A stretch of DNA of 64,000 bases from JAGNZR01 sp051656905 (GTDB lineage Bacteria > Fusobacteriota > Fusobacteriia > Fusobacteriales > Fusobacteriaceae). Position numbers and translations under genes: made by a program. Location: positions 12,350 through 76,349 of the forward strand of contig JBOFJQ010000002.1 of NCBI GenBank assembly GCA_051656905.1, written 5' to 3'. Under the pieces are notes generated by a model, which was not told the DNA's origin, searched no databases, and saw only the letters and a program-made list of their open reading frames with translations. Positions within the stretch are counted from its first letter, which is position 1. Each line of letters starts with the position of its first letter. Positions 9,120-16,688 of the stretch are shown here, one piece after another.

Positions 9120-10121
9120 TTACTCCTTCTCTAAACTTTTAAGCTTTTTCTCATCTTCACTTGAAATACTCTTTAATTTAGAAGCTTCTTTTTTATTAAA
9201 TTGCACATCTTTCACATTAAATTTCAATATACCTTTACCATGAGTATCAACATATAAGAATCCATTTAGAGGACTTATTCCTAAAACTTTTCCCTCTCCA
9301 AATTCTGTTTTAACAATTTGATTTACCGCAGGGAAGTTTCTTAAAGCTTCTTCATATTGATGATATTCATAATTTAAACAACAAAGTAATCTTCCACATA
9401 CTCCAGATATTTTTGTAGGATTAATTACTAAACCTTGATCTCTTGCCATTTTTATAGAAACCGAATCAAATTTATTAATAAAAGTTCTACAACAAAGCTC
9501 TTTCCCACAAATTCCTATGCTTCCTAATATTCTAGCTTCATCTCTAACACCTATCTGTCTTAACTCTATTCTAACTTTAAAAATATTTGCTAAATCTTTT
9601 ACTAAATCTCTAAAGTCTATTCTTCCTTCTGCTGTAAAGTAGAAAATTAGTTTTGTTTTATCAAAAGTATACTCTACAGATACTAATTTCATTGGTAATT
9701 TGTGTTCTAGTATTTTATCTTTACAAATTTTATTAGCTTTTTTTGATTCCTCTTTAAGTTTTTCATACTCTGTAACTTCTTCAGGACCAGCTTTTTTTAA
9801 TACTGGTTTTAAAGGTAAAACTAAAAGTCTCTCTTCTAACTCCATAGGTTCACTATAAGCAATCCCAATCTCTTTTCCTCTTATAGTATCAACTAATACT
9901 TTGTCACCTTTTTTATAGTTTATTCCATCAACAACTTCAAAGTAATATCTTTTTTTAGTTACTTCAAACATAACTCCTAGCACTGTGTATTTTTTATTTG
10001 TTTCCTCTTTAACTTCTTGTGATTCAGCATTTATATTCTCTACACTCTCTATTTTTTCTACATTTTCTGTTTTTTCTATTTTTTTTATATTTTCTATATT
10101 ATCAATTTGATTGTTTTCCAT
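9120..10121 (-). CDS. ricT: RicT (YaaT/PSP1 family) protein
   Basis: PSP1 C-terminal domain protein. In Bacillus, RicT with RicA and RicF forms an Fe-S complex that stimulates RNase Y-dependent mRNA maturation. Diagnostic here are the cysteine-rich segments GSIGICGKELCCRTFI and ISGVCGRLLCCLNYEYHQYEEAL. Residues 1-45 form a low-complexity Asn/Glu/Ile/Lys stretch built from degenerate short repeats (NIENIKKIEKTENVEKIE), which is not part of the family core. The start ATG at 10121 follows TGGAGGAATAAA. It lies between radC and trmN6 in one transcript. The role is by family, without local proof. Confidence 0.87.
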   Translation of the reverse strand: MENNQIDNIENIKKIEKTENVEKIESVENINAESQEVKEETNKKYTVLGVMFEVTKKRYYFEVVDGINYKKGDKVLVDTIRGKEIGIAYSEPMELEERLLVLPLKPVLKKAGPEEVTEYEKLKEESKKANKICKDKILEHKLPMKLVSVEYTFDKTKLIFYFTAEGRIDFRDLVKDLANIFKVRIELRQIGVRDEARILGSIGICGKELCCRTFINKFDSVSIKMARDQGLVINPTKISGVCGRLLCCLNYEYHQYEEALRNFPAVNQIVKTEFGEGKVLGISPLNGFLYVDTHGKGILKFNVKDVQFNKKEASKLKSISSEDEKKLKSLEKE

Positions 10122-10136
10122 TTTATTCCTCCAAAT

Positions 10137-10961
10137 TTATTCAAGAAGCCCCTCTTCTAAAAAACTAAAATATGACTCTTTTGTTACTATTATATGATCT
10201 ATTAATCTTATATCAAGCATTCCTAATGTAGATTTTAAAGTTTGAGTTAACTCAATATCGCTTCTTGAAGGTCTATAGTTTCCACTAGGATGGTTATGAG
10301 AAATAATTACGGATTTAGCCTTATAATCTATACTTTTTTCAACTATATTTTTATATCCATTCTCTTCATCAACAACATCTTCTAATGTTAATTTTTTCCC
10401 CTTTATTTTTCCTTTGTTATCTTTCATTTTTTCTTTGTTATCTTTTTCTCTTACACCCATTATTTTAACCGCTATTTCTCTGGGATATATAGCACTTCTG
10501 TCTATAGTTCCTTTAAATAAAGCTTCACTTTTTAGCTCTTTTTCATTTATGAGATGGTTAGCAGAATCTAAATATAAAACAAAGAAATTTTCTCTATCAT
10601 CAAATCCAATTTCATTTTTTAAATAACCTATAAGATCATTTTTATTTTCTATAGAAATCTTTTCTAACTTATAATGTATCTTAAAGAGTTCTTTGTTTAA
10701 GTCACTTATGTACTTTAAAAACAATGCTGATCTCTCTCCAATTCCATCTACACTTTTTAATTGTTCTACACTAGCTTTTAAAACACCTTCAATTGTTTTA
10801 AATCTACTTATTAACTCTTTTGCTATGGGTTTTACATCTTTTTGTGGAATTAGAAATGTTAACAAAAACTCAAGTTTTTCATACGGATGATAAAAGGCTT
10901 CAATCCCTTGATTTAAAAATTTCTCTCTTAATCTCTCGCGATGCCCGTTTTTCTCATCCAT
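10137..10961 (-). CDS. radC: RadC/JAB-domain protein with a lysine-rich insert
   Basis: Member of the RadC family (MPN/JAMM fold). An N-terminal helix-hairpin-helix (SVDGIGERSALFLKYI, about residues 69-84) precedes the JAB domain with the metal motif SHNHPSGNYRPSRSD. The family was named after a repair mutant, but its biochemical role is unsettled. A low-complexity insert of about 25 residues (KDNKEKMKDNKGKIKGKK) follows IMGVRE inside the JAB domain. At DNA level it contains a 13-base direct repeat 21 bases (7 codons) apart at 10412-10424 and 10433-10445. It follows cobT by 25 bases; start ATG 10961 after AGGAGG. Confidence 0.88.
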   Translation of the reverse strand: MDEKNGHRERLREKFLNQGIEAFYHPYEKLEFLLTFLIPQKDVKPIAKELISRFKTIEGVLKASVEQLKSVDGIGERSALFLKYISDLNKELFKIHYKLEKISIENKNDLIGYLKNEIGFDDRENFFVLYLDSANHLINEKELKSEALFKGTIDRSAIYPREIAVKIMGVREKDNKEKMKDNKGKIKGKKLTLEDVVDEENGYKNIVEKSIDYKAKSVIISHNHPSGNYRPSRSDIELTQTLKSTLGMLDIRLIDHIIVTKESYFSFLEEGLLE

Positions 10962-10985
10962 AATAAAACCTCCTAAACTACTCCT

Positions 10986-12038
10986 CTACAGAATAATTTT
11001 ATATACATCATCTTTTGTTTTCATTGTCCTCATTATTTCCATAGCACATCTTGCCATTGGATGTGCAAATACTGCTCCAGTACCTTCTCCTAATCTCATT
11101 CCCATTTGAAGAGGTGCTTCTAATCCTAATTCATCAAAAACTATTTTCATTCCTGGTTCTTCACTCATGTGAGTACCTATTATATAATCTTTAATTTTGG
11201 GATTCATTTTCACTGCAACAAGAGCTGCAACTGAAGATATAAATCCATCTATTAACATAGGTTTTTTATATTTTGCTGCTCCAATATACATTCCTATCAT
11301 GCAAGCTATATCGTATCCTCCAACTAAAGAGACAATTTCTACAGGTGTTTTATCGAATGTATTATATTTTTCACAACACTCTTTTATTATTCTTTTTTTC
11401 TTTTCTAATCCCTTATCTGTAAGTCCACCACCACGTCCTACAATTTCATCTATATCTCCTTTCATCAAAGAATATAAAATTGCTGAACTTGTTGTGGTAT
11501 TTCCTATCCCCATTTCTCCATTAGAAAAAATATTGTATTTATCTTTATTTTCTTTTATTATGTCTATTCCTACAAAAATGGCTTTTAAAGTATTTTCTAT
11601 TCCTAAAGCAGGTTCATAAACAAAATTTTTACTACCTCTAGCAACATTTTTATTATATAAATTTGGATAGTCCCTTTTTATATCTTCTGCTATTCCTATA
11701 TCCACAAGTTTTAAATCTACATTAAGATTCTTACATAAAATTCCTATTGCTGCTATTCCACTTAACATTGCTTCAGATACTATTCTTGTATACTCTATAG
11801 GGCAAGAAGATACCCCTTCCTCGATTATTCCATTATCTGCTGAAGCTACAATATGAAGACTATTATCTATTTTATAGAATTCATCCCCTGTTATTCCAGC
11901 TATTTTTGTTGCTAATTTTTCTAAATAACCTAGACTCCCCTGTGGTTTCATTCTAGAATTCAACCAATTTTCTGCTCTTTCCAAAGCTTTATAATCTATG
12001 TCATCAATCTCTTTTAAAACTACATTTAAATTGTCCAT
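10986..12038 (-). CDS. cobT: Nicotinate-nucleotide:dimethylbenzimidazole phosphoribosyltransferase
   Basis: Activates the lower-ligand base of cobalamin by making alpha-ribazole phosphate from NaMN and dimethylbenzimidazole. Recognised by LNSRMKPQGSLGYLEKLA, the MGIGNTTTSSAI loop, VGRGGGLTDKGLEKK and the C-terminal MRLGEGTGAVFAHPM with the catalytic Glu. Length 350 aa is normal. Its ATG directly abuts the cobC stop codon, with GGGAG inside the end of cobC as ribosome site, so it is tightly coupled as the last cob gene of the operon. Together with cobU, cobS and cobC it completes nucleotide-loop assembly. Confidence 0.95.
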   Translation of the reverse strand: MDNLNVVLKEIDDIDYKALERAENWLNSRMKPQGSLGYLEKLATKIAGITGDEFYKIDNSLHIVASADNGIIEEGVSSCPIEYTRIVSEAMLSGIAAIGILCKNLNVDLKLVDIGIAEDIKRDYPNLYNKNVARGSKNFVYEPALGIENTLKAIFVGIDIIKENKDKYNIFSNGEMGIGNTTTSSAILYSLMKGDIDEIVGRGGGLTDKGLEKKKRIIKECCEKYNTFDKTPVEIVSLVGGYDIACMIGMYIGAAKYKKPMLIDGFISSVAALVAVKMNPKIKDYIIGTHMSEEPGMKIVFDELGLEAPLQMGMRLGEGTGAVFAHPMARCAMEIMRTMKTKDDVYKIIL

Positions 12039-12629
12039 TTATTCTCCCACATTCAGACCTTCTAAAGATACAAATCCCTCTGAAAACTCCAATACTGCAA
12101 TTCCGCCATTTTTAATTTTAAACTTCCAATATCCATTTAATCCACCAGTTATATAATGGCTTAAAATTGTGCAAATCACTCCCCAATGAGTAACTAAAAC
12201 TACATTTTCTGTCTCCAAATTCAAATTGCTATTTATAAATTCAATTACTCTTTCTTGCAACATTTTAGGACTTTCTCCTGTTTCAAAAGAATAGTCTTTC
12301 CAATTTTCTTTTGCATTTTTTTCTTCGTCAGGGTATTTTTCTAATATTTCTTCATAAGAATGCCCTTCAAATATACCAAAATTCAGCTCTTTTAACTGGT
12401 TAGAAACATTTAATTCTAACTCTTTATAATTAACTATTTCCCCTGTTAAAAATGCTCTTTTTAAAGGACTCACATATATTTTATCGTATTCATATTTCTT
12501 TAATCTTTCTTTTGCTTTATTACTTTGAGAAATCCCCATTTCATTTAACTCTGGATCTTTCCAACCAAAAAAAAGTTTTTGTTTATTATACTCTGTTTCC
12601 CCATGTCTAATAAGAATTAATTTTCCCAT
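12039..12629 (-). CDS. cobC: Alpha-ribazole phosphatase (histidine phosphatase family)
   Basis: Branch-1 histidine phosphatase expected to remove the 5'-phosphate in nucleotide-loop assembly of cobalamin. It has the catalytic IRHGETEYN at residues 7-15, YVSPLKRAFLTGE, the acid NFGIFEGHSYEEI and VTHWGVI with the second His. On motifs alone it could be another phosphoglycerate-mutase-like phosphatase; the cobS-cobC-cobT context makes the cobalamin role likely. Length 196 aa is typical. It is 16 bases downstream of cobS. Confidence 0.88.
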   Translation of the reverse strand: MGKLILIRHGETEYNKQKLFFGWKDPELNEMGISQSNKAKERLKKYEYDKIYVSPLKRAFLTGEIVNYKELELNVSNQLKELNFGIFEGHSYEEILEKYPDEEKNAKENWKDYSFETGESPKMLQERVIEFINSNLNLETENVVLVTHWGVICTILSHYITGGLNGYWKFKIKNGGIAVLEFSEGFVSLEGLNVGE

Positions 12630-12645
12630 ATCCCTCTCACTTTTA

Positions 12646-13404
12646 TTACGCTATAAAATATATTAGGAATAGCGTTACTATTTGTGTTAATTCTAGTACT
12701 GCTCCTAAAGTATCCCCTGTTACTCCACCTATTTTTCTAGTCATAAGTCTTGCAAAATAATATCCTAATATTGCCATTATAGGAACTATAGAAACAATTG
12801 ATATATTAAGCTTGAAATAATTTAAAACTCCATATGCATATGCTAAAGTTATTATAAAACTTAAAATAAAACCTTTATAATCTGTTTGTTCTACAAAATC
12901 CTTTGCCATCCCACTTGTTCTAGCATAAGGCGCTGTAGCACAGTTAATAACAGTGTTCATTCTTCCAATTACTGGATATAATAAAATAAAAGCTCCCATA
13001 GGTAAATCTTTTGTCTCTAGTTCTGATAAAAAAACTATATTCAATATAAAGTATAAAACTAAAACTATTACCCCGTTAGCTCCAACTCTTGAATCTTTCA
13101 TTATCTCTAACATTCTTTGTTTACTTCTATAACTAAAAATTCCATCAAAGGTATCTGATAATCCATCTAAATGAAGCCCCCCTGTTAAAACAACATAAAG
13201 CACTACAATTATTGATGATAACACTAGTGATGAATTAATAAACATTGATAAAATTGTATGTGTTGTGTACATTATTAATCCTAATATTATTCCTACAAGT
13301 GGAAAAAATTTCATACTTTTCCCTACTCCATCCTCTGTAAAATTATTACTGTTTCCAATTGGTAATCTTGTTGTGAATTTAAAAAGTGCTATTAATCCTT
13401 TCAT
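12646..13404 (-). CDS. cobS: Adenosylcobinamide-GDP ribazoletransferase (cobalamin synthase)
   Basis: Polytopic inner-membrane enzyme joining adenosylcobinamide-GDP and alpha-ribazole(-phosphate). It begins FTTRLPIG, has the catalytic acidic segment GGLHLDGLSDTFDG near residues 76-89 and several later hydrophobic helices. Length 252 aa is normal. The ATG at 13404 has no ribosome site next to it: the AAAGGAGG is 37 bases upstream at 13443-13450, just after the cobU stop, with a perfect hairpin in between. No ATG, GTG or TTG in this frame lies nearer to that Shine-Dalgarno, and family alignment supports this ATG. Confidence 0.94.
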   Translation of the reverse strand: MKGLIALFKFTTRLPIGNSNNFTEDGVGKSMKFFPLVGIILGLIMYTTHTILSMFINSSLVLSSIIVVLYVVLTGGLHLDGLSDTFDGIFSYRSKQRMLEIMKDSRVGANGVIVLVLYFILNIVFLSELETKDLPMGAFILLYPVIGRMNTVINCATAPYARTSGMAKDFVEQTDYKGFILSFIITLAYAYGVLNYFKLNISIVSIVPIMAILGYYFARLMTRKIGGVTGDTLGAVLELTQIVTLFLIYFIA

Positions 13405-13413
13405 TGCATCTTT

Positions 13414-13450
13414 GTATACTATAAGCCTATTAAATAGTATACCCTCCTTT
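13414..13450 (-). promoter_or_regulatory. Shine-Dalgarno separated from the cobS start by a perfect hairpin
   Basis: On the minus strand, AAAGGAGG (13450-13443) is followed at once by GTATACTAT (13442-13434), an 11-base loop, and the exact complement ATAGTATAC (13422-13414). AAAGATGCA then leads to the cobS ATG. Folding the 9-bp stem would leave exactly 9 bases between Shine-Dalgarno and ATG, an ordinary spacing. The geometry is read directly; the bypass function is inferred, with phage T4 gene 38 the precedent I know. Confidence 0.65.
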
Positions 13451-13452
13451 TA

Positions 13453-14022
13453 TTATTTTAGTTTTACTTTTATTCCTGAGACAACTAAGTATGCTTCCGC
13501 TGCTTCTTTTCCCATAATTTGGTTCATTCTTCCTGCAATATCTCTATAGAATCTTCCAAGAGGATATTCTGGAACCAATCCCATTCCTACCTCATTAGAA
13601 ACTACTACTAGAATATTCTCTGTTTTTGATATATAATTTAAGACTTTCATAACTTCTTTTTTTATCTCTTTTTCAATTTCATTTACTCTGTCTTGAGTTA
13701 CATTATCCCAATCTATATCTTTTGTATCAAACATTAAATTATTAACCATATAAGTCAAACAATCCAACAAAATAACATATTTTTCGTTTGAACAAATATT
13801 TTTTTCTAACTCTAAATCTAAATCCTTATAGGCTTCTATTGTAAGCCAATTTGGTCCCCTTTGTTCTCTATGCTTTTTCACCCTATCTTGCATTTCTGAA
13901 TCAAAAGGTATTGATGTAGCTAAATATACTTTTTTGTATTGACTATACTCCCCTACAATATTTTCAGCTAAAAGACTTTTTCCGCTTCTTGCTCCTCCTG
14001 TTACGTAGATTAATTTTCCCAT
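13453..14022 (-). CDS. cobU: Bifunctional adenosylcobinamide kinase / guanylyltransferase
   Basis: Phosphorylates adenosylcobinamide and then adds GMP, giving the activated corrinoid used by CobS. The P-loop VTGGARSGKSLLAEN spans about residues 7-21. VYLATSIPFDSEMQDRVKKH and REQRGPNWLTIEAY carry the family's nucleotide-transfer region, and LLDCLTYMVNNL and VSNEVGMGLVPEYPLGR follow. Length 189 aa is usual. It is the first gene of the cobU-S-C-T block; ATG 14022 follows AGGAG. No corrin-ring genes are in the window, so salvage versus full synthesis cannot be decided. Confidence 0.95.
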   Translation of the reverse strand: MGKLIYVTGGARSGKSLLAENIVGEYSQYKKVYLATSIPFDSEMQDRVKKHREQRGPNWLTIEAYKDLDLELEKNICSNEKYVILLDCLTYMVNNLMFDTKDIDWDNVTQDRVNEIEKEIKKEVMKVLNYISKTENILVVVSNEVGMGLVPEYPLGRFYRDIAGRMNQIMGKEAAEAYLVVSGIKVKLK

Positions 14023-14066
14023 TTTTAAGCTCCTATCCTAAACTTTTAGTCGTATATTACTGCCTA

Positions 14067-14097
14067 ATTATAACATATTTTTCTATAAAATAATCAA
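14067..14097 (-). promoter_or_regulatory. Possible promoter of the cob operon
   Basis: On the minus strand a TATAAT (14072-14067) lies 45 bases before the cobU ATG, with a TTGATT (14097-14092) 19 bases upstream, a slightly long spacer. The leader is too short for a cobalamin riboswitch and I see none of its conserved boxes. Confidence 0.4.
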
Positions 14098-14160
14098 TAT
14101 TATAATATTTTTAATTCCCTCTTTATAGAAAATTTGAAATATAAATAGCTATAAATATAA

Positions 14161-14191
14161 AAGGTATCATTAGTTTAGCTAATGATACCTT
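14161..14191 (-). terminator. Terminator after hpf
   Basis: Perfect 13-bp inverted repeat AAGGTATCATTAG / CTAATGATACCTT around a 5-base loop, followed on the minus strand by TTTATATTT. It ends hpf and separates it from the cob operon. Confidence 0.85.
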
Positions 14192-14200
14192 AAAATCAAT

Positions 14201-14749
14201 CTATTTTCTCTTCATTGGCTCTATATGCCCATAATCTCTATTCTCTCTTAGATAAACTACATTCATATCACCAGTTTCTGAGTTTATAAAAGTATAAAAT
14301 TGTCTTTGTAAACACTCTAATTGTAATATTGCTTCTTCTAAACTCATAGGTCTCTCATCTAAAGTTGTATTAACAACTGATCTTTCAGCCTCTTTCTCAA
14401 CCATTTTAGTTTCAGCATTATATTTAAAACTTTTGAAATGACCAGTTTGAGCATCATCTCTTCTTTTTTCTTTTGCTTTCTTTAATTGAATCTCTACTAT
14501 ATCAGATACTTCATCTATAGCTGCATATAAATCAGTGTCTATTGAACTTGATTTTAATGTTAATCCACTTATATATATTTTTACATCCACTGAATGTGAA
14601 TTTCCAGTTTTTAATTTAGCTGCTGCTAACGTTACATCTATCTCCATTATTTTATCAAAGTACTTACTAGCTCTTCCTATTTTCTCTTCAACATAACTTC
14701 TAATTGCAGGTGTTACCACTAAATGCTTTCCATGAATTACCATTTTCAT
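14201..14749 (-). CDS. hpf: Ribosome hibernation promoting factor, long form
   Basis: Binds the 30S decoding region and drives dimerisation of idle ribosomes into 100S particles. The N-terminal S30AE domain starts MVIHGKHLVVTPAIRSYVEEKI, and the C-terminal dimerisation tail (about residues 120-182) holds RPMSLEEAILQLE and NVVYLRENRDYGHIEP, so this is the long form. A GTG at 14758 is in frame, but it overlaps the GGGAG ribosome site; the ATG at 14749 is 8 bases after it and gives 182 aa. It is monocistronic, with a strong terminator after it. Confidence 0.93.
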   Translation of the reverse strand: MKMVIHGKHLVVTPAIRSYVEEKIGRASKYFDKIMEIDVTLAAAKLKTGNSHSVDVKIYISGLTLKSSSIDTDLYAAIDEVSDIVEIQLKKAKEKRRDDAQTGHFKSFKYNAETKMVEKEAERSVVNTTLDERPMSLEEAILQLECLQRQFYTFINSETGDMNVVYLRENRDYGHIEPMKRK

Positions 14750-14806
14750 AATTACCACTCCCGTAAACTTTCTGTTATACCTATTGTTGCTTTGTAATTA
14801 TATATT

Positions 14807-15517
14807 CTAGTCTATCTCCAGTTTTCCTTTTTTTAAAATTAAAATTTTTGAAGTTATATTTGCTAACTCTTTAGAGTGAGTCACAACTATTATAGTTTGG
14901 TTTAACTCTTTGTTTATTTTTCTCAATAAACTATGGATCATTTCACTTGTTTCTTCATCTAAATTACCTGTTGGTTCATCAGCTAAAATAATTTTAGGAG
15001 AGTTTATTAATGCTCTTGCAATTGCAACTCTTTGTTTCTCTCCACCAGAAAGTTGAGTAGGTTTATGTTTTATTCTATCCTCTAGACCTACTACTCTTAA
15101 AAGCTCTTTAGCCCTAGCTTCTATAGCTTTTTTAGGCTCTGTATTATTTATAAGTGCAGGTAACATTACATTTTCTAAAGCTGTAAATTCATGTAAAAGA
15201 TAATGAAATTGAAATACAAACCCTAAGTTTTTATTTTTTAACAGATCTTTTTCTGAATCTTTCGCTTTAGTTATGTCTAATCCATCAATATAAAGTTTTC
15301 CTGTGTCAGGTCTATCTAAAAGTCCAATTAAATTAAGAAGAGTTGATTTTCCACTTCCTGATTTTCCTATTATAGATATAAACTCCCCTCTTCTAACTTC
15401 TAAATCTAAATCTTTCAATATATGTAAAGTTTCATTTTCTCCAATATAGTTTTTATTTATTTTGTCCATCTTTAAAACTATATTATTTATATCTTTTTCC
15501 ATATCTATATTATTCAT
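14807..15517 (-). CDS. lolD: ABC transporter ATPase, LolD-type
   Basis: ATP-binding subunit of a MacB/LolD-family exporter. Walker A GKSGSGKSTLLNLIG, the Q-loop region GFVFQFHYLLHEFTALENV (the LolD-like form), signature LSGGEKQRVAIARAL and Walker B IILADEPTGNLDEE are intact. The upstream gene encodes a single LolC/E-like permease that overlaps it by 8 bases. Together they probably extract lipoproteins from the inner membrane for sorting to the outer membrane, fitting a diderm cell. A macrolide or peptide exporter of the same family is the alternative. Confidence 0.85.
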   Translation of the reverse strand: MNNIDMEKDINNIVLKMDKINKNYIGENETLHILKDLDLEVRRGEFISIIGKSGSGKSTLLNLIGLLDRPDTGKLYIDGLDITKAKDSEKDLLKNKNLGFVFQFHYLLHEFTALENVMLPALINNTEPKKAIEARAKELLRVVGLEDRIKHKPTQLSGGEKQRVAIARALINSPKIILADEPTGNLDEETSEMIHSLLRKINKELNQTIIVVTHSKELANITSKILILKKGKLEID

Positions 15518-16670
15518 ATTTTAATGCCTCCTGCGTCTCTAATTTTGCTGCTCTATAAGCAGGAAACAAACTCGACATAAGTATTATTAAAAAATTGGCA
15601 CCTACTATTACTACAATCTCTTTAAAAGAGATTATAACAGGTATCTTTTCTATATAGTATATTGAACTAATACCTGGAATTGAATAGTTTTTTATATACC
15701 ACAATATACCTAAAGCAAATATTATTCCAAGTATTATCCCTGAAACTCCAATTAACATCCCTTGCAGTAAAAATATTTTAGAAATATTTTTTTTTGAATA
15801 ACCCATAGCTCTTAATATACCTATATCTTTTATTTTCTCTCTAACTAACATATTCAAAGTAACCCAAACTACAAACCCAGCTATAACTACAATTAAAGAA
15901 AATACAATTATCATAACTGATTTTTCTAGAGCCAAAGCTGAAAGTAAATTTTTATTCAACTCTCCCCATGTTCTAGTATATAATCCAAGATTATTTAAAA
16001 TATCCTTAGATATTTTTTCTGCTTTATACGGATCATCTAAAATAATTTCAAGTTCATCCACAGCACTTCCGCTGTAAGTTATATATTGTGCCGCTTTTAG
16101 ATTTAACATAACAACATTAGCATCATAATCATAGTAGCCAGTTTGAAATATTCCTGAAACTTCAAATTTTATCTCTTTTCCATCTGCAGATACTATACCT
16201 ATTTTATCTCCTAAATTAGCTCCAGAGTTAATAGCCATTTCACTACCAATTATAATCTCATTATTTTTTTCTCCAATTTTTCCACTGATTATTTTGTCAT
16301 CTAACTTCATATGCTGTCTAGCTGATTTCAGATCAAATCCTTGTATTTTTATGCCAGATACAAACTCGCCGTGTCTACTTTTATATTTCATGATTCCTTG
16401 AGTTGGAATATTGGCCACAACACCTTTAACACCTTGAATTTTCTCTATATCTTTTTTTATTTTTTCGTAATCCTCAATTTTTTTAGGAGGTTGATATCTT
16501 ATATGACTACTTATAGATAGTACACTCTTTATCATATTTGAATCTAATCCATTGGAAATTCCTATTGAAACAGTTAGAACTAAAACCCCTATCATTATTC
16601 CTATAATAGATACAACACTTTGCCTTTTTCTTTCTAATATATACTTCTTCGCAATAAATAACTCTATCAT
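15510..16670 (-). CDS. lolC: LolC/LolE-type lipoprotein-release permease
   Basis: 386-aa permease with one N-terminal transmembrane helix (about 21-45), a large periplasmic MacB-like domain and three C-terminal helices interleaved with the FtsX-fold motif IGILRAMGYSKKNISKIFLLQG. It ends in EALKYE. The N-terminal start FIAKKYILERKRQSVVSIIGIMIG is typical of LolC/LolE. Only one such permease is present here, so it may act as a homodimer, as in lineages with a single LolC/E-like protein. The 3' end overlaps lolD by 8 bases; it follows recQ by 18 bases. Confidence 0.83.
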   Translation of the reverse strand: MIELFIAKKYILERKRQSVVSIIGIMIGVLVLTVSIGISNGLDSNMIKSVLSISSHIRYQPPKKIEDYEKIKKDIEKIQGVKGVVANIPTQGIMKYKSRHGEFVSGIKIQGFDLKSARQHMKLDDKIISGKIGEKNNEIIIGSEMAINSGANLGDKIGIVSADGKEIKFEVSGIFQTGYYDYDANVVMLNLKAAQYITYSGSAVDELEIILDDPYKAEKISKDILNNLGLYTRTWGELNKNLLSALALEKSVMIIVFSLIVVIAGFVVWVTLNMLVREKIKDIGILRAMGYSKKNISKIFLLQGMLIGVSGIILGIIFALGILWYIKNYSIPGISSIYYIEKIPVIISFKEIVVIVGANFLIILMSSLFPAYRAAKLETQEALKYE

Positions 16671-16688
16671 TTATATATACCTCTTCCT

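Noticed and set aside
14023..14160. Cobalamin riboswitch before cobU
   Set aside because: The gap is only about 140 bases to the hpf terminator and lacks the conserved boxes.
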